Source: Liolophura sinensis (Eukaryota; Mollusca; Polyplacophora; Chitonida; Chitonidae). Taken from it: a stretch of 64,000 nt of DNA. Of the stretch, positions 1 through 10,284 are shown piece after piece. Both the position numbers and the translations under genes were made by a program. The number at the start of each line of letters is the position of its first letter. The stretch's first letter is position 1. The DNA lies in contig NC_088303.1 in NCBI RefSeq assembly GCF_032854445.1, positions 25,459,265 through 25,523,264 of the forward strand, in the 5' to 3' direction. The notes under the pieces were generated by a model, which saw nothing but the letters and a program-made list of their open reading frames with translations, did no database searches and had not been told where the DNA came from.

Positions 1-2
1 CA

Positions 3-149
3 GCGCTGCCTGGCATTATCGGCAGTGTTCTGTCATGGCTGCTGAACCTTCTCGGCAAAACAGCTGGATGGCTAGCCGAGAATGTTTGGGCTCTGGTTTG
101 GGCTCTGTTTGGCCCGTTTCTCGTCGCCATACAAGGCTGGCTAATGTAG
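3..149 (+). pseudogene. C-terminal end of a small hydrophobic virus-like protein
   Basis: An open frame enters from the window edge and stops with TAG at 147-149, giving 48 residues. It is tryptophan- and leucine-rich: it opens ALPGIIGSVLSW, continues through KTAGWLAENVW and ends in a long apolar run, so it is probably membrane-active or a hydrophobic core peptide. From memory, short proteins of this style occur in Polinton/adintovirus-like elements of marine invertebrates. That is a recollection, not a search result. It is the first of several small coding remnants packed within 3 kb. Only the C-terminus is in the window, so intactness cannot be judged. Confidence 0.4.
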
Positions 150-312
150 GGACCACAAAAGCAGTAATCCAATAGTACCCCCGCTACCACGAGAGTTGTC
201 TTCTCCGCATCGTGGTTGTACGGCGCTAACGGGAATGAGTCGTCTAGCGGGCCTTTAAGCTGTTGTGTTTGTGCTGTGGGCACGTTGGGCGGGGGGACAG
301 CTTCTTGCGGCT

Positions 313-1205
313 TTACAATCCTGCGTTTTCCGCCATAGAAGGTGGCACTTCGATGTTCACACCCTCATTGCCGCCTAGCTTCTGACCGGCCGTGGTCACG
401 ACGATTTTGTTGTCGTTGGCCATCTGACCGACCCGCAGAAGCATGTCGCTGTTATACAGGTTTATGCCGACGGCACTACCGGCGTACTGTTGCAAGGCCT
501 GGTAGCGTTTAACAGCGGACGGTAGGTCGACCGGGGTGGAAATAACATCTTCGATGTTGGCAAGAAACTGCTTCTGTGCGTCGAACGCCGTCCCTGTCCC
601 AAGAATTCGCGTCCTTGTTTGCGAATGGGCTAAAATAGCCCAGACGTATGTCCGGATGTAATCGTTTAGGCGTTCTACGCCCGGCTGAGTGAACACCAAG
701 AATGTGTCGAGAATGAACGATGCCCAGGCGTCCACACCGTCCTTTTCTATGTAGTCTACGTGCAGAACGCCGTATTTTCTAAGAAACGACATCTTGCTCG
801 GATCAAAGGTTCCGTCGCCAACAGGGTGGTATTCTGATGTTGGTCAAGTAATAATAAGCTACCCCGAGACCGTGATTTACGCCATCCCGCCTCCAGTCCG
901 TACGTGGGAAGACGTAGAACTCGCCGTTTTTCATAGGCCCAAGCGTTGTCGAAGGGTAGGGTTCCACGATCCAGACCTGGTACTAGACGTGTAATGAGAA
1001 CAGGACCTTCATTACGGGGTCGGTGGCGTAGTTGTGCACCAGACTGCAAAGTTCAGCTGGTTCTGCACAAACTGCATAGGGTTGGCATTCCAGGTCTGAA
1101 CGATGGCATTGTTGGTTACTTTCGGTAAGCGGTACTTCTGGAACACATCTGCGAATTGGGCCTGGAAGGCCTCACCCTCGCTCACGCAGATGTCAGGACA
1201 TGTGA
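313..1205 (-). pseudogene. Broken virus-like structural or unknown protein (minus strand)
   Basis: Three minus-strand stretches read as one protein broken by frameshifts and a stop. The first (about 1030-1205) begins near DICVSEGEAFQAQF and contains FVQNQLNFAVWC. The second (about 800-1030) carries an in-frame stop and a WRRDGVNHGLG-like piece. The third (313-792, 159 aa) contains GVERLNDYIRTYVWA and a block near FDAQKQFLANIEDV. The composition is mostly helical and looks like coding sequence in all three parts. I do not recognise a characterised domain. I suspect a family found in integrated DNA-virus-like elements of cnidarians and molluscs, from memory only. It runs opposite to its neighbours, with a TTATAAG box near 1242 between it and the plus-strand pieces, as in a divergent virus layout. 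It is clearly non-functional here. Confidence 0.45.
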
Positions 1206-1397
1206 GATGGTGTGCGTGGGTTTGGATGCTATGTGACGGGCCGGCCTTATAAGTAGTCTCTCTATTAAAGCTAAAGGCCGTTCAGTTCATTGTGGCGCAA
1301 AGTTCTGTATACACTAAACATGTTTGTCAGCTTCTCTGATGTTCAAAACGGCAGTGCAGTCTAGGCAACCGTGATCGCCGTCTAATGGTGGCCCTTC

Positions 1398-1592
1398 TTG
1401 ATCCCATGCTATACCCCCCCCCCCCCTGCGCGGGCGAACATTCACACCGGGATGGGCTTCCTACTGGATGGCGAGAAAATTGAAGTGCCGAAAGGTTACT
1501 ATAATGTCTGCACGCTTAACAAGGAAGTATTTCGTCCGCTAGATATCTCACTGAGGATGAACGAAGCCACCGGTCGTGTTCTATCCTGGTAA
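1398..1592 (+). pseudogene. Virus-like protein fragment, N-terminal part
   Basis: A 64-codon frame. The first residues come from a poly-C tract and are doubtful. The convincing part starts at about 1434 with NIHTGMGFLLDGEKIEVPKG and ends RMNEATGRVLSW before TAA. The pattern (short beta strands, then KGYYNVCTLN) suggests the N-terminus of a viral structural or receptor-like protein that once continued further. It lies on the plus strand, divergent from the minus-strand gene upstream, with the TATA-like box between. The function is unknown. I class it as a truncated member of the same virus-like block. Confidence 0.4.
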
Positions 1593-1735
1593 ACACGCCT
1601 CACTAATGATGCAAGAACTTGCTCCAATCTTGGAATTCGGGGACGCGCTCATAAATGGGATTTCAGAGGGATATAAGCTTCCTTCGTTCATAAGGAGGTC
1701 TACGTGAATTTGGATGTAGTGAGCAGTTTAAATTC

Positions 1736-1950
1736 AGAGAATGCGCTGATATCCTCGGCTAGTAGCCACGGTCACCGTTGCACACTCCTTCAGTGTGTTT
1801 CAGTAACGGGCGAAGGAATATTATTGTGTTTTTCCCCAACCTACAGTACAAACCCTTGCACTCGGGCCATTCAGAGAATGTGATGATATCCTCGGCTAGT
1901 AGCCACGGTCACCGTTGCACACTCCTTCGGTGTGTTCCAGTAACGGGCGC
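1736..1950 (+). repeat. Direct duplication, about 75 bp twice, 137 bp apart
   Basis: The segment at about 1736-1810 recurs at about 1873-1949 with few changes. Both copies contain GATATCCTCGGCTAGTAGCC, a CACACTCCTTC stretch and CAGTAACGGGCG. The offset measured on the shared CCTCGGCT is 137 bp. It lies between virus-like coding remnants and has no open frame of its own. Confidence 0.75.
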
Positions 1951-2149
1951 TGGGGCTTTTACACGCATCACGACATAACCTCATAGCAATAGTGGACGCA
2001 GCCGGCCCTCGCTCTACATGTTTGGCATTGTCCGACTTGGCAGACGTCTCGGATATCGGGCTTCAGGGACAGGAAGGTACAGTCTACGCCTTCCAGTCTG
2101 CAGTTTGATTGCAGTTGAAGGGGGGCGGGGGAGAAGTCAGAACCTGACA

Positions 2150-2354
2150 CGTTCGATTCCCTTCAAGACGTCTCAGCCACAGCGGAGAGCGTGCGCAAAC
2201 CACCTTCTGAGGCAACCGGAGCACAAAAGCTCTCCTTAGTCCGCTTTGACGACCCGTGACCCCGATTGGTTGACCCTGTAATCCATTCCAAGCAACCGGA
2301 CCGGAGGTGAAGAAGGTGATCACCTGCGACTCCGCCTTTGTGTTTGAAGGTTAG
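2150..2354 (+). pseudogene. C-terminal remnant of a virus-like protein
   Basis: The first part reads in one frame (LQDVSATAESVRKPP, then QKLSLVRFDDP before TGA). After a frame change it continues through GPEVKKVITCDSAFVFEG to TAG at 2352-2354. The next coding remnant starts with ATG directly after this stop, a zero-gap arrangement typical of compact viral or selfish-element genomes. I do not recognise the domain. It holds at least one frameshift, so it is non-functional. Confidence 0.35.
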
Positions 2355-2588
2355 ATGGCCGGCAGAACACAATTATAAGGCCGTCAGGATAATCGTGAAA
2401 ACTCCGCCGCAGGGATTTTTCTAATTCAGGGAGAAAAAGTCGTTGAGAGCTCTCTGGAAAAAGTAAGAATCGTCGCAGCTGACCGCATGGATGTCGGAAC
2501 GATCTATCTCAATAAATCTATCAAACTTCGGCGTTTGAGGGGAGGTCAGTATGAAGGTGATTTAGACATAATCGCTGCCACTATATAA
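2355..2588 (+). pseudogene. Small virus-like protein with an in-frame stop
   Basis: It starts at ATG 2355, abutting the previous stop, and is interrupted by TAA at 2376-2378. It then stays open for 70 codons to TAA at 2586-2588. The readable part includes GIFLIQGEKVVESSLEKVR, a DVGTIYLNKS segment and a YEGDLDIIAAT end, a beta-rich profile. The next frame begins 8 bases later. The function is unknown. It belongs to the same compact gene block by spacing and strand. Confidence 0.4.
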
Positions 2589-2596
2589 TATGCACT

Positions 2597-2962
2597 ATGG
2601 GTCTGTACCCAACGATGGTAGATGAGGACTCCTTGACACCGACAGCTCCGACAGAGAGTGTGGTTGCATCTTCAGCGCAGGATGGCAGCGCCCGTCGCCT
2701 GCAGTATATTAGCGCTATACAAAAGCAGTTAGAGACAGAGAGAGACGCCAGGTGGGTTTTATATAAGAAGTACCGCCGTGGTGTGAATGTCGCGGACGCT
2801 TTTGATTCGGCTATGATGGTTGGATCTTTCAGCATCCGCAGCATTTCGGACTCCGAGTTTAATCAGATCATTTCGGAGAGGACCAACTACCGTGACCTCA
2901 AACGGCGTTACGCACACGCAGTTAGAAATCGTTCAACTCCGTACAGATCGACCAAAACGTGA
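2597..2962 (+). pseudogene. Coiled-coil virus/element protein lacking its hydrophobic middle
   Basis: A 121-codon open frame. Residues 33-60 form a charged helix (RRLQYISAIQKQLETERDAR) followed by LYKKYRRGVNVADAFDSA. A C-terminal helical part contains SDSEFNQIISERTNYRDLK. I recall a widespread uncharacterised family in marine invertebrate genomes with the same KKYxRGVN motif, in which a long apolar segment lies between the two parts. Here the two are joined within a few residues, so this copy looks internally deleted. The frame is otherwise intact. It may be the membrane or minor structural component of the virus-like block. That role is inferred. Confidence 0.45.
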
Positions 2963-3160
2963 AAGAAGAACTTCTGGCGCGTGGTCGGGTGTTGGAACGT
3001 GCGGAGCTGAAAAAAAACACCTGTCCGCGTCTTAGTGGGTACGCTAAGTTGTTGGGCAATTAGCACCGCTCCGTCATTAGACGCCCCTCCACCCTGTACT
3101 ACCCGGAAAACATATTAGTACTCCACCACTGGTCAACGCACCCTGCAGAGGAAAAAAATA

Positions 3161-3270
3161 TGCCGAAGTGGGAATCGAACCCCCACCCAGCAAAGCCTGG
3201 CCGCCTATCTCTACAGGACCCTGTAAAGGAAGAATAAAAATGTACCCTGGGTGGGGATCGAACCGCCACC
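3161..3270 (-). repeat. Two tRNA-like 3' half fragments (SINE-type remnant)
   Basis: On the minus strand, 3161-3187 and 3241-3270 each read as a tRNA T-arm and acceptor end (GGTTCGATTCCCACTTCGGC and GGTTCGATCCCCACCC types). There is no matching 5' half, so these are B-box-containing SINE or tRNA pseudogene fragments, not genes. Confidence 0.45.
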
Positions 3271-3925
3271 TAGCTGAAGCCTGGTCTCATTTTCCCACGG
3301 TAGCCCTGCAAGTAAAGCCATGTCTACCTTAGATACCGTGGCCCTGCATGAGCGCCTGTCTGTGTATATACAGTGGGGCTGATTCTATTACCACACACTC
3401 AAACAGGATGCTCTGTGTACACATTTTCTGAATAGCAGTATGTCAATTACAGTCTCCCTCTAGCCGGAGTTCGCCTTGCAAGGTTAGTGAAGCTAACAAT
3501 CACATAGACAGGCGGTCCTGTAGAAATACCGTTGCTATGGGTGTTGTCTACTTAGGATACCCCGCTCCTGGTAACACTCAACCAGGATGTTTTGTCGGAC
3601 CTGAAGAACAGTCTCTATAAACAGGATGCAAGATTAGTGGGCCCTGCTGACATACTGTACATGTAGTGTACACCTAAGGTATAGGATTTCCAGGTTGCTG
3701 TGTGTTTGGCAACGTTGTATATACTACTATGAACGTCGGAGCGCGTCTGTCTAAGTTTTGTGGCAATTAGTTATGTACGTCAGAGCCAGATCACCCGTCA
3801 TATATACTACTCAAATATCATTTGGATTAAATGCATACTGAATCGATAATTCCCCTCTTTTTCCGCATGGTTATCAATTTTGCGTAGTGCTATCAACGAT
3901 TGACTAGCGAGTCTTTTTTTTCCAG
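3271..3925. other. Intron or upstream sequence of Ly6 copy A, no gene seen
   Basis: This holds short TATATAC-containing stretches and no convincing open frame. It ends in a pyrimidine tract and CAG acceptor at 3925. It shows no clear similarity to intron 1 of Ly6 copy B. No signal-peptide exon could be found here. Confidence 0.4.
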
Positions 3926-5347
3926 GTCTCCAGTGCCTTTCCTGTCAGTACATCAAATTAGGGTCATCGGAAAAAATCGTGGAAGCAGCTTTTTCCAGTT
4001 TGATATCAAAGTCTAACGACGAATGCCAGGGAAGTGTGAGCGAAGCCACCCCAGGGGTCACTGTTCAAAACTGCTCGCCTGTGATAGGACTGAAGGCGAT
4101 GTGTGGAAAACTGGACACCACGGTTTATGCCTCTGCCTCATCAAGTATGTATTACTCTTCTTGCAACTACATCCCTTCTCACCAGTCACATCAGAGAATT
4201 AATCGTGAATTTAGGTTCATTCCGTTGTGTTCAGAACACTTTTATGAATCTACCTTAAACAAGCGTGCGAAAAGACACCTTAATGAATGTCTCAGCGTTT
4301 TCAGATTAAATCACAAGATTAAAAAAGTTCAAGATTTCAAGGATCAAGCCCAGAGGTGTGGTTTGTGACGTCATTTCAGTTTTAAAGTAATCTGTCCGCA
4401 AGCAGTGAGATACTGAATATCACTCCCATATCTCTTGCATGACTTACAAAGAAGATGCCATCATTTCCTATATTCATCATGTCACTTCCGGTTTGCTAAA
4501 ATTAATTTCCAGGCTTAGGTCAACCTTATATCGTACCATGCAAGTCTTTTCAATGTGCGATGGAAACCACAGCGGAAAACAGGCAACAGAGACTCGATCT
4601 TGGACTATAGTGTGGTACAAACCCTATAATTCTAGATTTTCTAGTTTTCATTCTCCAGGGAAATTTTGCATTTATTCAAAATGAGGAATATTCGGAAATA
4701 TAATAAAAATGACGTATTTTACAAATATAAGATATGCACCAATGAGTTCAACAGAATAAATTTCATACAACCATCTGTACAAATTACCGACCAGTTTCAT
4801 TGGTTACATCCACTTCCGGTAAACTCCGGATAAAAACTTTTGGATATTTTCATTTATCCTTGTAATCCTTCTCCACACACCTATTTATACAGTGTGTGTA
4901 TGAATATTACGACATGCTTTATTTGGGTGCTATGGAAACATTTTACTCTGATTTCACGCTTTGTGAGTTTACAGGTATTTTATATCTCAGTTCTGTTATT
5001 TTGTGGGAGTAATTGGTAGCAGTTTACGTTTGAAGAATGATATAATAATTACAAATAATTACATTTGTCTTGTATTTTCCTGTTCAGCTGACGTGACAAT
5101 TGATGTCGTTTCCCGTGGATGTGTTCAAGAAGCCTTGGGTCAAACGGATGCCTGTGAGCAGGTCGATGATGGAGTGAAAAGTGGAATAACGAGTATATTT
5201 GGTTCTCTAGCGACTGTATCATCCGTAGAGGGTACATCCTGCAGATGCTCCACTGACCAATGTAATGGCCAGCAGAAGGTCGCCGTTGAGAAACTGTGCT
5301 GGGTGGCTGGACTCCTTTTGGCATTCTGTGTTCACCACCTTTGTTGA
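3926..5347 (+). CDS. Ly6/uPAR-domain protein, copy A (exons 2 and 3 only)
   Basis: Exon 2 is 3926-4144 (219 bp, after a poly-T/CCAG acceptor, donor GTATGT). Exon 3 is 5088-5347 (260 bp, after TTTTCCTGTTCAG, ending TGA). Both junctions are phase 1. The product has the three-finger cysteine pattern: CLSC near the start, then DEC, NC, MC, GC, AC, CRC and a terminal QCNG, ten cysteines in all. A 20-residue apolar tail (CWVAGLLLAFCVHHLC end) suggests a GPI-anchor signal. Ly6/uPAR proteins are secreted or GPI-linked ligands, receptors or ion-channel modulators. The ligand here is unknown. The same exon sizes and cysteines occur in copy B at 40-46 kb. No signal exon was found in the 3.9 kb upstream, which is largely virus-like sequence. 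The gene may be split by the window edge, or be a pseudogene. Confidence 0.8.
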
Positions 5348-5969
5348 ATACGGACGAAAATTTAAAATATAGCTGGAGTGAACCGATCACCATTGTCATT
5401 GGCTAAAACTAAAATTCACCTAGCGGAAACAGAGCTAGATTTCTTTGACAGCCAACTTATTAAACATTTAATATAAATACTTTGGTTATTTTAATGAAAA
5501 AGCCACAGGAAATTCGAAATTAGATTCACGATGTCAACGTGATAACGGTATATATGAAAGTATTGCACTTATGATTTTTCATAAGTTTTTTCGCACAGTT
5601 AAATTTCTGCTTTGAAAAGTTATTTTAGGTGTTATGTATTTTTAGACATTGGTCTAAATACTAAACTTGTCACATTGGCTTCGATTAACATTTTTCTTGG
5701 CATCAAATTACAAATTAACATCGATTACGCTTGAGTAGGGTTAGATAATTGTTAAATATTATAAGAAATTTTTTTATGAATGGTTCTCGGTGGAATAATA
5801 TACAGTAATACGTGTGGCTATATTTGTGGAACGAGCCATAAAGCTCCTAATGAAAAGTTGTATATACCTATAAATATACAGCAGGTGCCAGCGGCTATAA
5901 GAATATATCTCCACTTCACGTCCATGCTTTACTCCTTTGTGTGTTGTGCTTCTAAGGTTTTTTTCTTTC

Positions 5970-5975
5970 AATAAA
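5970..5975 (+). terminator. Poly(A) signal of Ly6 copy A
   Basis: AATAAA follows CTTTC and precedes ACTT and TAAAATCGTAT. The same arrangement lies at 46700 behind copy B, about 630 bp after the stop codon in both genes. The stretch 5348-5969 is therefore the 3' UTR. Confidence 0.7.
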
Positions 5976-5990
5976 ACTTCTCATAAAATC

Positions 5991-6492
5991 GTATATGTAT
6001 CGCTTTGTGTCTACACATTTAGTCCGAAATATGGTGCTTTATTTTCGAATATTGTATACTCAGACTGTTCTTCAGGAAAATCCTAACCCACAACCCCAGT
6101 TCTGCGCAGAGCTGATCCACAACTCTCGTCCAGCTAAGACTGAACCCTCCACTCATATTTTTTCAAGACCAAACCCACAACATATATTTTTCTCTTAGAC
6201 TAAAATTCCGAAAAACATCATGGAGATGTTTTTGTTGACTTAAAATTTCAAAACTCACTCTCAGATACAAGATCTTTTGATATGGCACAATATAACATGT
6301 TTCTTTGCAAGTTGAGAGTGACCTCCCCTTGTCTTACGCAGAAATTCTCCCTGAGCAAGACAGCCAGAGGTTCCCCGTGCTTGGAGCTATAACACACTAT
6401 TCAAAAACACAATCTTTGACATCAACACCTTCGGGTTGTCATTTGTCGAGACTTTGCCTTCCAATACAACAATTTCGCACCAATGACAAACG
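5991..6492. other. Downstream flank of copy A, partly shared with copy B
   Basis: The stretch around 6095-6190 (TCCACAACTC, CATAT, CTTAGACT motifs) resembles 46905-46990 behind copy B, so the duplicated unit extends past the poly(A) site. Nothing coding is seen. Confidence 0.35.
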
Positions 6493-6985
6493 ATGAATAA
6501 TTCTATTTTTACACAATTTTTTGACATGCCAACGTGTGACCTTCCGCTTCCAGCTGCATTAGTGCCAAGTCCCGGTAAACCTACAATTCCTCGGCCGAAA
6601 TGGCGTTGCTCGTTCGAGAACGTTCTACTTGCTCAAAATCTTACAACTGCTGCAAATGAATGCATGCAAACTAACCTACTACAAGCCTTTTGAGCAAAAG
6701 GACAAGTATTCTATGCTTTTCCAGAATTACCATGTGTACAAGAAAGCAATTACAGCGATTCAAAACAGATTTCATCCACCAGTTAACGTCGTTTCTTGAA
6801 CGTCATTTTCCCCGAAGTGAATAGCATCCAAACGAGTCCATTGATGATGACATCTCTGCATTATAAGAACCTTGTGAACTGGGTAATTTTGCTCACCTCA
6901 CAGCAAGCTATTGCAATTTCTCAAGGTTTAGAAACATAAATCGAAGAGTCACGTTCCATTACTAGTGTACAACCTGTCTCTGTCA
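6493..6985 (+). pseudogene. Ty3/Gypsy gag remnant
   Basis: A 66-codon open part holds KPTIPRPKWRCSFENVLLA, the N-terminal gag block common in Gypsy elements (P-x-PKW-x-x-SFEN). Downstream, other frames retain matches to later gag blocks: FYAFPELP, an AIQNRFHPPVNVV-like piece, ESIDDDISAL, and LTSQQAIAISQGLET. At least three frame changes and several stops break it. No pol, LTR or primer site is attached. Confidence 0.55.
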
Positions 6986-7091
6986 TAAACATAGTAGTGA
7001 TTCAACAACAATGGAGAATGAAGCCTGTGAACAAACATTTTTTTAGAATGGTTATGAAAAAATGACTTTAGAAACAGAAAAAAGTGTAACA

Positions 7092-7617
7092 TCATAGATG
7101 GCGCCTCTTGTAGTATGAGATCTTTACATATTAACGGGAAAGATGTAATCGACCGTTACTTTTGAATCACAATCTGTTGGGTTAAGGTCTGTAACGCTCG
7201 TCATTTTTGATCTGTATCTAATATCGCTTAATCTGGGGCTAGGGGCCGTAAAGGTAGTCATGCACATTACCTCTGGCATGATGCTTTTATGAACAGTTCC
7301 AATCAAAGCGCGATTGAGATACCTTATTTAATAGCTATTTGATCTGGAACTCATTCATAGACTACGAATTTGAACTTTGATATAGAATTCATACCTGGAA
7401 TATCCACTGTCTGCCCGGCATCATTGAAAACTGATGACCGCTTCTCTCTTACCGGCTTTATTTCCTTTAAGAATAATTTTTTACATACCTTTGTCTGTGG
7501 GAACTAGTGTTAAACGTTGTTTTGGAAATGGATCTTGCAATTATCAACTTGGAACGCCCTTTACGGACTACAAATGGTACATGTATATGAATGTCGGACA
7601 TGACGCTTATATTTATA
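7092..7617 (+). repeat. 530-bp dispersed repeat, copy 1
   Basis: It matches 33431-33955 in the same orientation over its whole length. Shared landmarks, in order, are ATCATAGATGGCGCCTCTTG, TTACATATTAACGG, GGGGCTAGGGGCCGTAAAGG, CTGCCCGGCATCATTGAAAA, and GGAACGCCCTTTACGGACTA. Neither copy has a long open frame. It is probably a non-autonomous mobile element. Its termini are not clear. Confidence 0.7.
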
Positions 7618-7799
7618 CATAGTGTTAGCAGTATCCAGATAAGTAGTATAGAATGTTGCAAACGTGTCGTTTAAGGGTGGCGCCATTGAGGTGGCGAAGG
7701 TGTGTCGTTGAGTCCGCGCTCCTGCGCGTGACGTCAAACGTTCCATGTGGCGGCAACACTGATGTCACGTGCGAGAGCATCAGCTCCATGTCGTGCCAA

Positions 7800-7975
7800 A
7801 ACGGACCAATAGGTGAGCTCCATTCGCGCCAAAACTGATATCACGCGCGAGAGCAGCTCCTTCAGCTCGATGTCGGGTCAAAATTGACCAATGGGTGAGC
7901 CACATTCCGCGCAAATCTGACCAATGGGTGAGCTCTATTCGCGTCAAAACTGACCAATGGGGGTGACCGCGCGGT
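7800..7975 (+). repeat. Subterminal GACCAAT repeats of the foldback element
   Basis: GACCAATRGGTGAGC-type motifs recur near 7803, 7886, 7919 and 7960, each tied to a CATTCGCG or CTATTCGCG half and a CAAAACTGA or CAAATCTGA half. Degenerate counterparts sit at the other end (about 15130-15235). Repeated subterminal motifs are often transposase-binding sites. They also form CCAAT boxes, so a promoter role is an alternative. Confidence 0.5.
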
Positions 7976-9884
7976 TTTGATTTTTTTAACCTATATGTTG
8001 CCTAACACGTTTCTGTCGTCATATTCTCTGGAATTGGTGCCTTTTCTATGTAAAATGTAATAAGACAATAATTATTGGACATCATAGCTGCCAGCCTTTG
8101 CTCAAGGCACCCAGGCAACATGGACACAAAGTAAATCGGGCCCGCGTGTTGGCTTGGCTGGCTCAGCAGGACACGTATACGCTGCACCGTCCCGCTCGAC
8201 GGCGCTACCCTCGTAATGGGTAGGCTTGTAGAGTTTGCATGTTGAGCTGCGCGGCGACAAAGCCGACCAATGAGGTGGTTGGGAGGGGTTGTTTTCCCGC
8301 TCGGTTATTTCGTTGAGGCTGAGTCGCGCTGAGTCGTCCAGTGAGAGAGGAGGATGAGGGAGTCGTGCTCGGAAAGGGAGCAAAATAACATTGTATATTT
8401 TATAGCATCGTGTAGTATAACATTGTATAGTATAACATTGTATAGTATAACATTGTAACAGTGTGTATTTATTAGTACACATTAGTTATTAGTATTCTAT
8501 AATATTATGTTTTTGGGTAGGCTTGTAAAAAATTGAAAACAGGCATTTTCCTATGTAATTTTTTTTTCGGGACGAATTTCTTCACCCACCCTGTTTGCAA
8601 AAAGGGAAATCACGTAGTCTCTAGCTTCTGGATTGTCTTTATAGAATAGTTTGTCCTGTCACACAATTATCTGTTGGTATCGGCAGTCATACCTTTTCGT
8701 GTATGTGGAGAAGTGAATAGAGGCGGTCGATGACCTAGCGAGGATGAGTTTAGATTAGCGACACAGGCCGCCTGGCCCGCTAGACAAAAAAAAATCAAAT
8801 CAATAACGTCGTCGGTAAGCTCCTCTCCCCCACCCCCTTCTTAAGGCATTGTTGACGAGGCTCAAACGTGTTTGGTATGGAGCGAAACACTTTAGGACAG
8901 TTTTAACAGGGGGAATAAATCCAGGGGTGTAGTATCATTGTATAATGAGTTACTTCCCCTGAATTTTATGGAGCGAAACATATCACCCACCGCTATTCGC
9001 TTGTGCACATACATGCAAGGGTATGACTGCCGATACCATCATATAATTGTGTGACAGGACAAGCTATTCAATTAGACAATCCAGAAGCTAGAGACCACGT
9101 GATTTCCCTGGTTGCAAACAGGGTGGGCGAAGAATTTCGTACTCAGGAATATTAGGCCTACTCAGGAATAGCTATTGTCAAATTGATGTCAGTGATAGTG
9201 TATTCGTTGAATTTGTGTCATTTTCAGCTTTTCCAGATAGCCTACGTGTTGTTAGGCCGTCGACTAAAACTGACGTGTTTATCATACGATGCAGTATAAA
9301 CCCATGCCGTATTGGGTACATCAGAATCAGCAGTACCATTTGTGAGAGAGCATTTCAGGGGGAATAACTCTGGGCCGCTTTTTGACACGGCTATAGACGA
9401 GGACCAGCCTTTGGCACTGTATGGTTTATCTAAGCCCACATGTTAAACGGGATGTGACTCTATTATAGTTATATTCTACTCTAATATAGTTGTACATACA
9501 ATAATCAAATCAATTCACATGCCATAATATTGGTCCCGCAGACTTTGTACTTCCAATGATATGTAGCCTTTTTAAATGGGGGGTGAATAGATATATAGAT
9601 ATATAGCTATATTGATAGCTGTCTCTTCTGCACTTTCTAACAGTATATATTATAAGCCAATGACATATACGCTCTGGATATCCGTTTAGTAATATCCTCT
9701 TCGGGGTCTCACCCCAACATAAAATCCGGCAATCTGGCCCGTAAGAAAAATCAATAACGTCATCGGCAAGCCTCACGGAGGTTTGCTGACATACTGTGCG
9801 CTGGGGTGTCGCGGCGTCACACGCCCCAGACCGTTTACACCCAGTCACCATGCTATCCGACCGTACCATTCCCCTACTGCAGTT

Positions 9885-10284
9885 TTACTATACTATAGCT
9901 ATAGAATAGTATAGTTATACTCTACTATATTATATAATAGTATAGCTATACTCTACTATAGTTATAGGCCTACTCTTCTATTGTTATACTCTACTATACT
10001 ATACAATATGTTAGTTATACTCTGCTAAACTTGTACTCTACTATACTATACAATACTATATATATACTCAAATATAGTTATACTCTAATATAGTTATACT
10101 CTACTATAGTTATTGTCTACTCTACTGTACAATATTATAGTTATACTCTACTATAGTTATACTCTGCTATACTATACAATACTATAATTATACTCTACTA
10201 TAGTTTTACTCCACAATACCTTACAATATTATAGATATACTCTACTATAGTTATGTTCCACTATAGTTGTACTCTACTAAACTA
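9885..10284 (+). repeat. AT-rich minisatellite (TATAGTTATACTCTACTA units)
   Basis: Degenerate units of about 18 bp based on TATAGTTATACTCTACTA, with TATACAATA interruptions. The tract is broken at 10285 by the nested Tc1 insertion and resumes at 11589. Confidence 0.8.

Noticed and set aside
3161-3270. True tRNA genes on the minus strand
   Set aside because: Only T-arm and acceptor halves are present, with no D-arm or anticodon arm.
8102-8482. 126-codon minus-strand frame and its counterpart at 14706-15164
   Set aside because: They are the same foldback-arm sequence read in different frames. There is no conserved reading between the arms, so it is not a gene.
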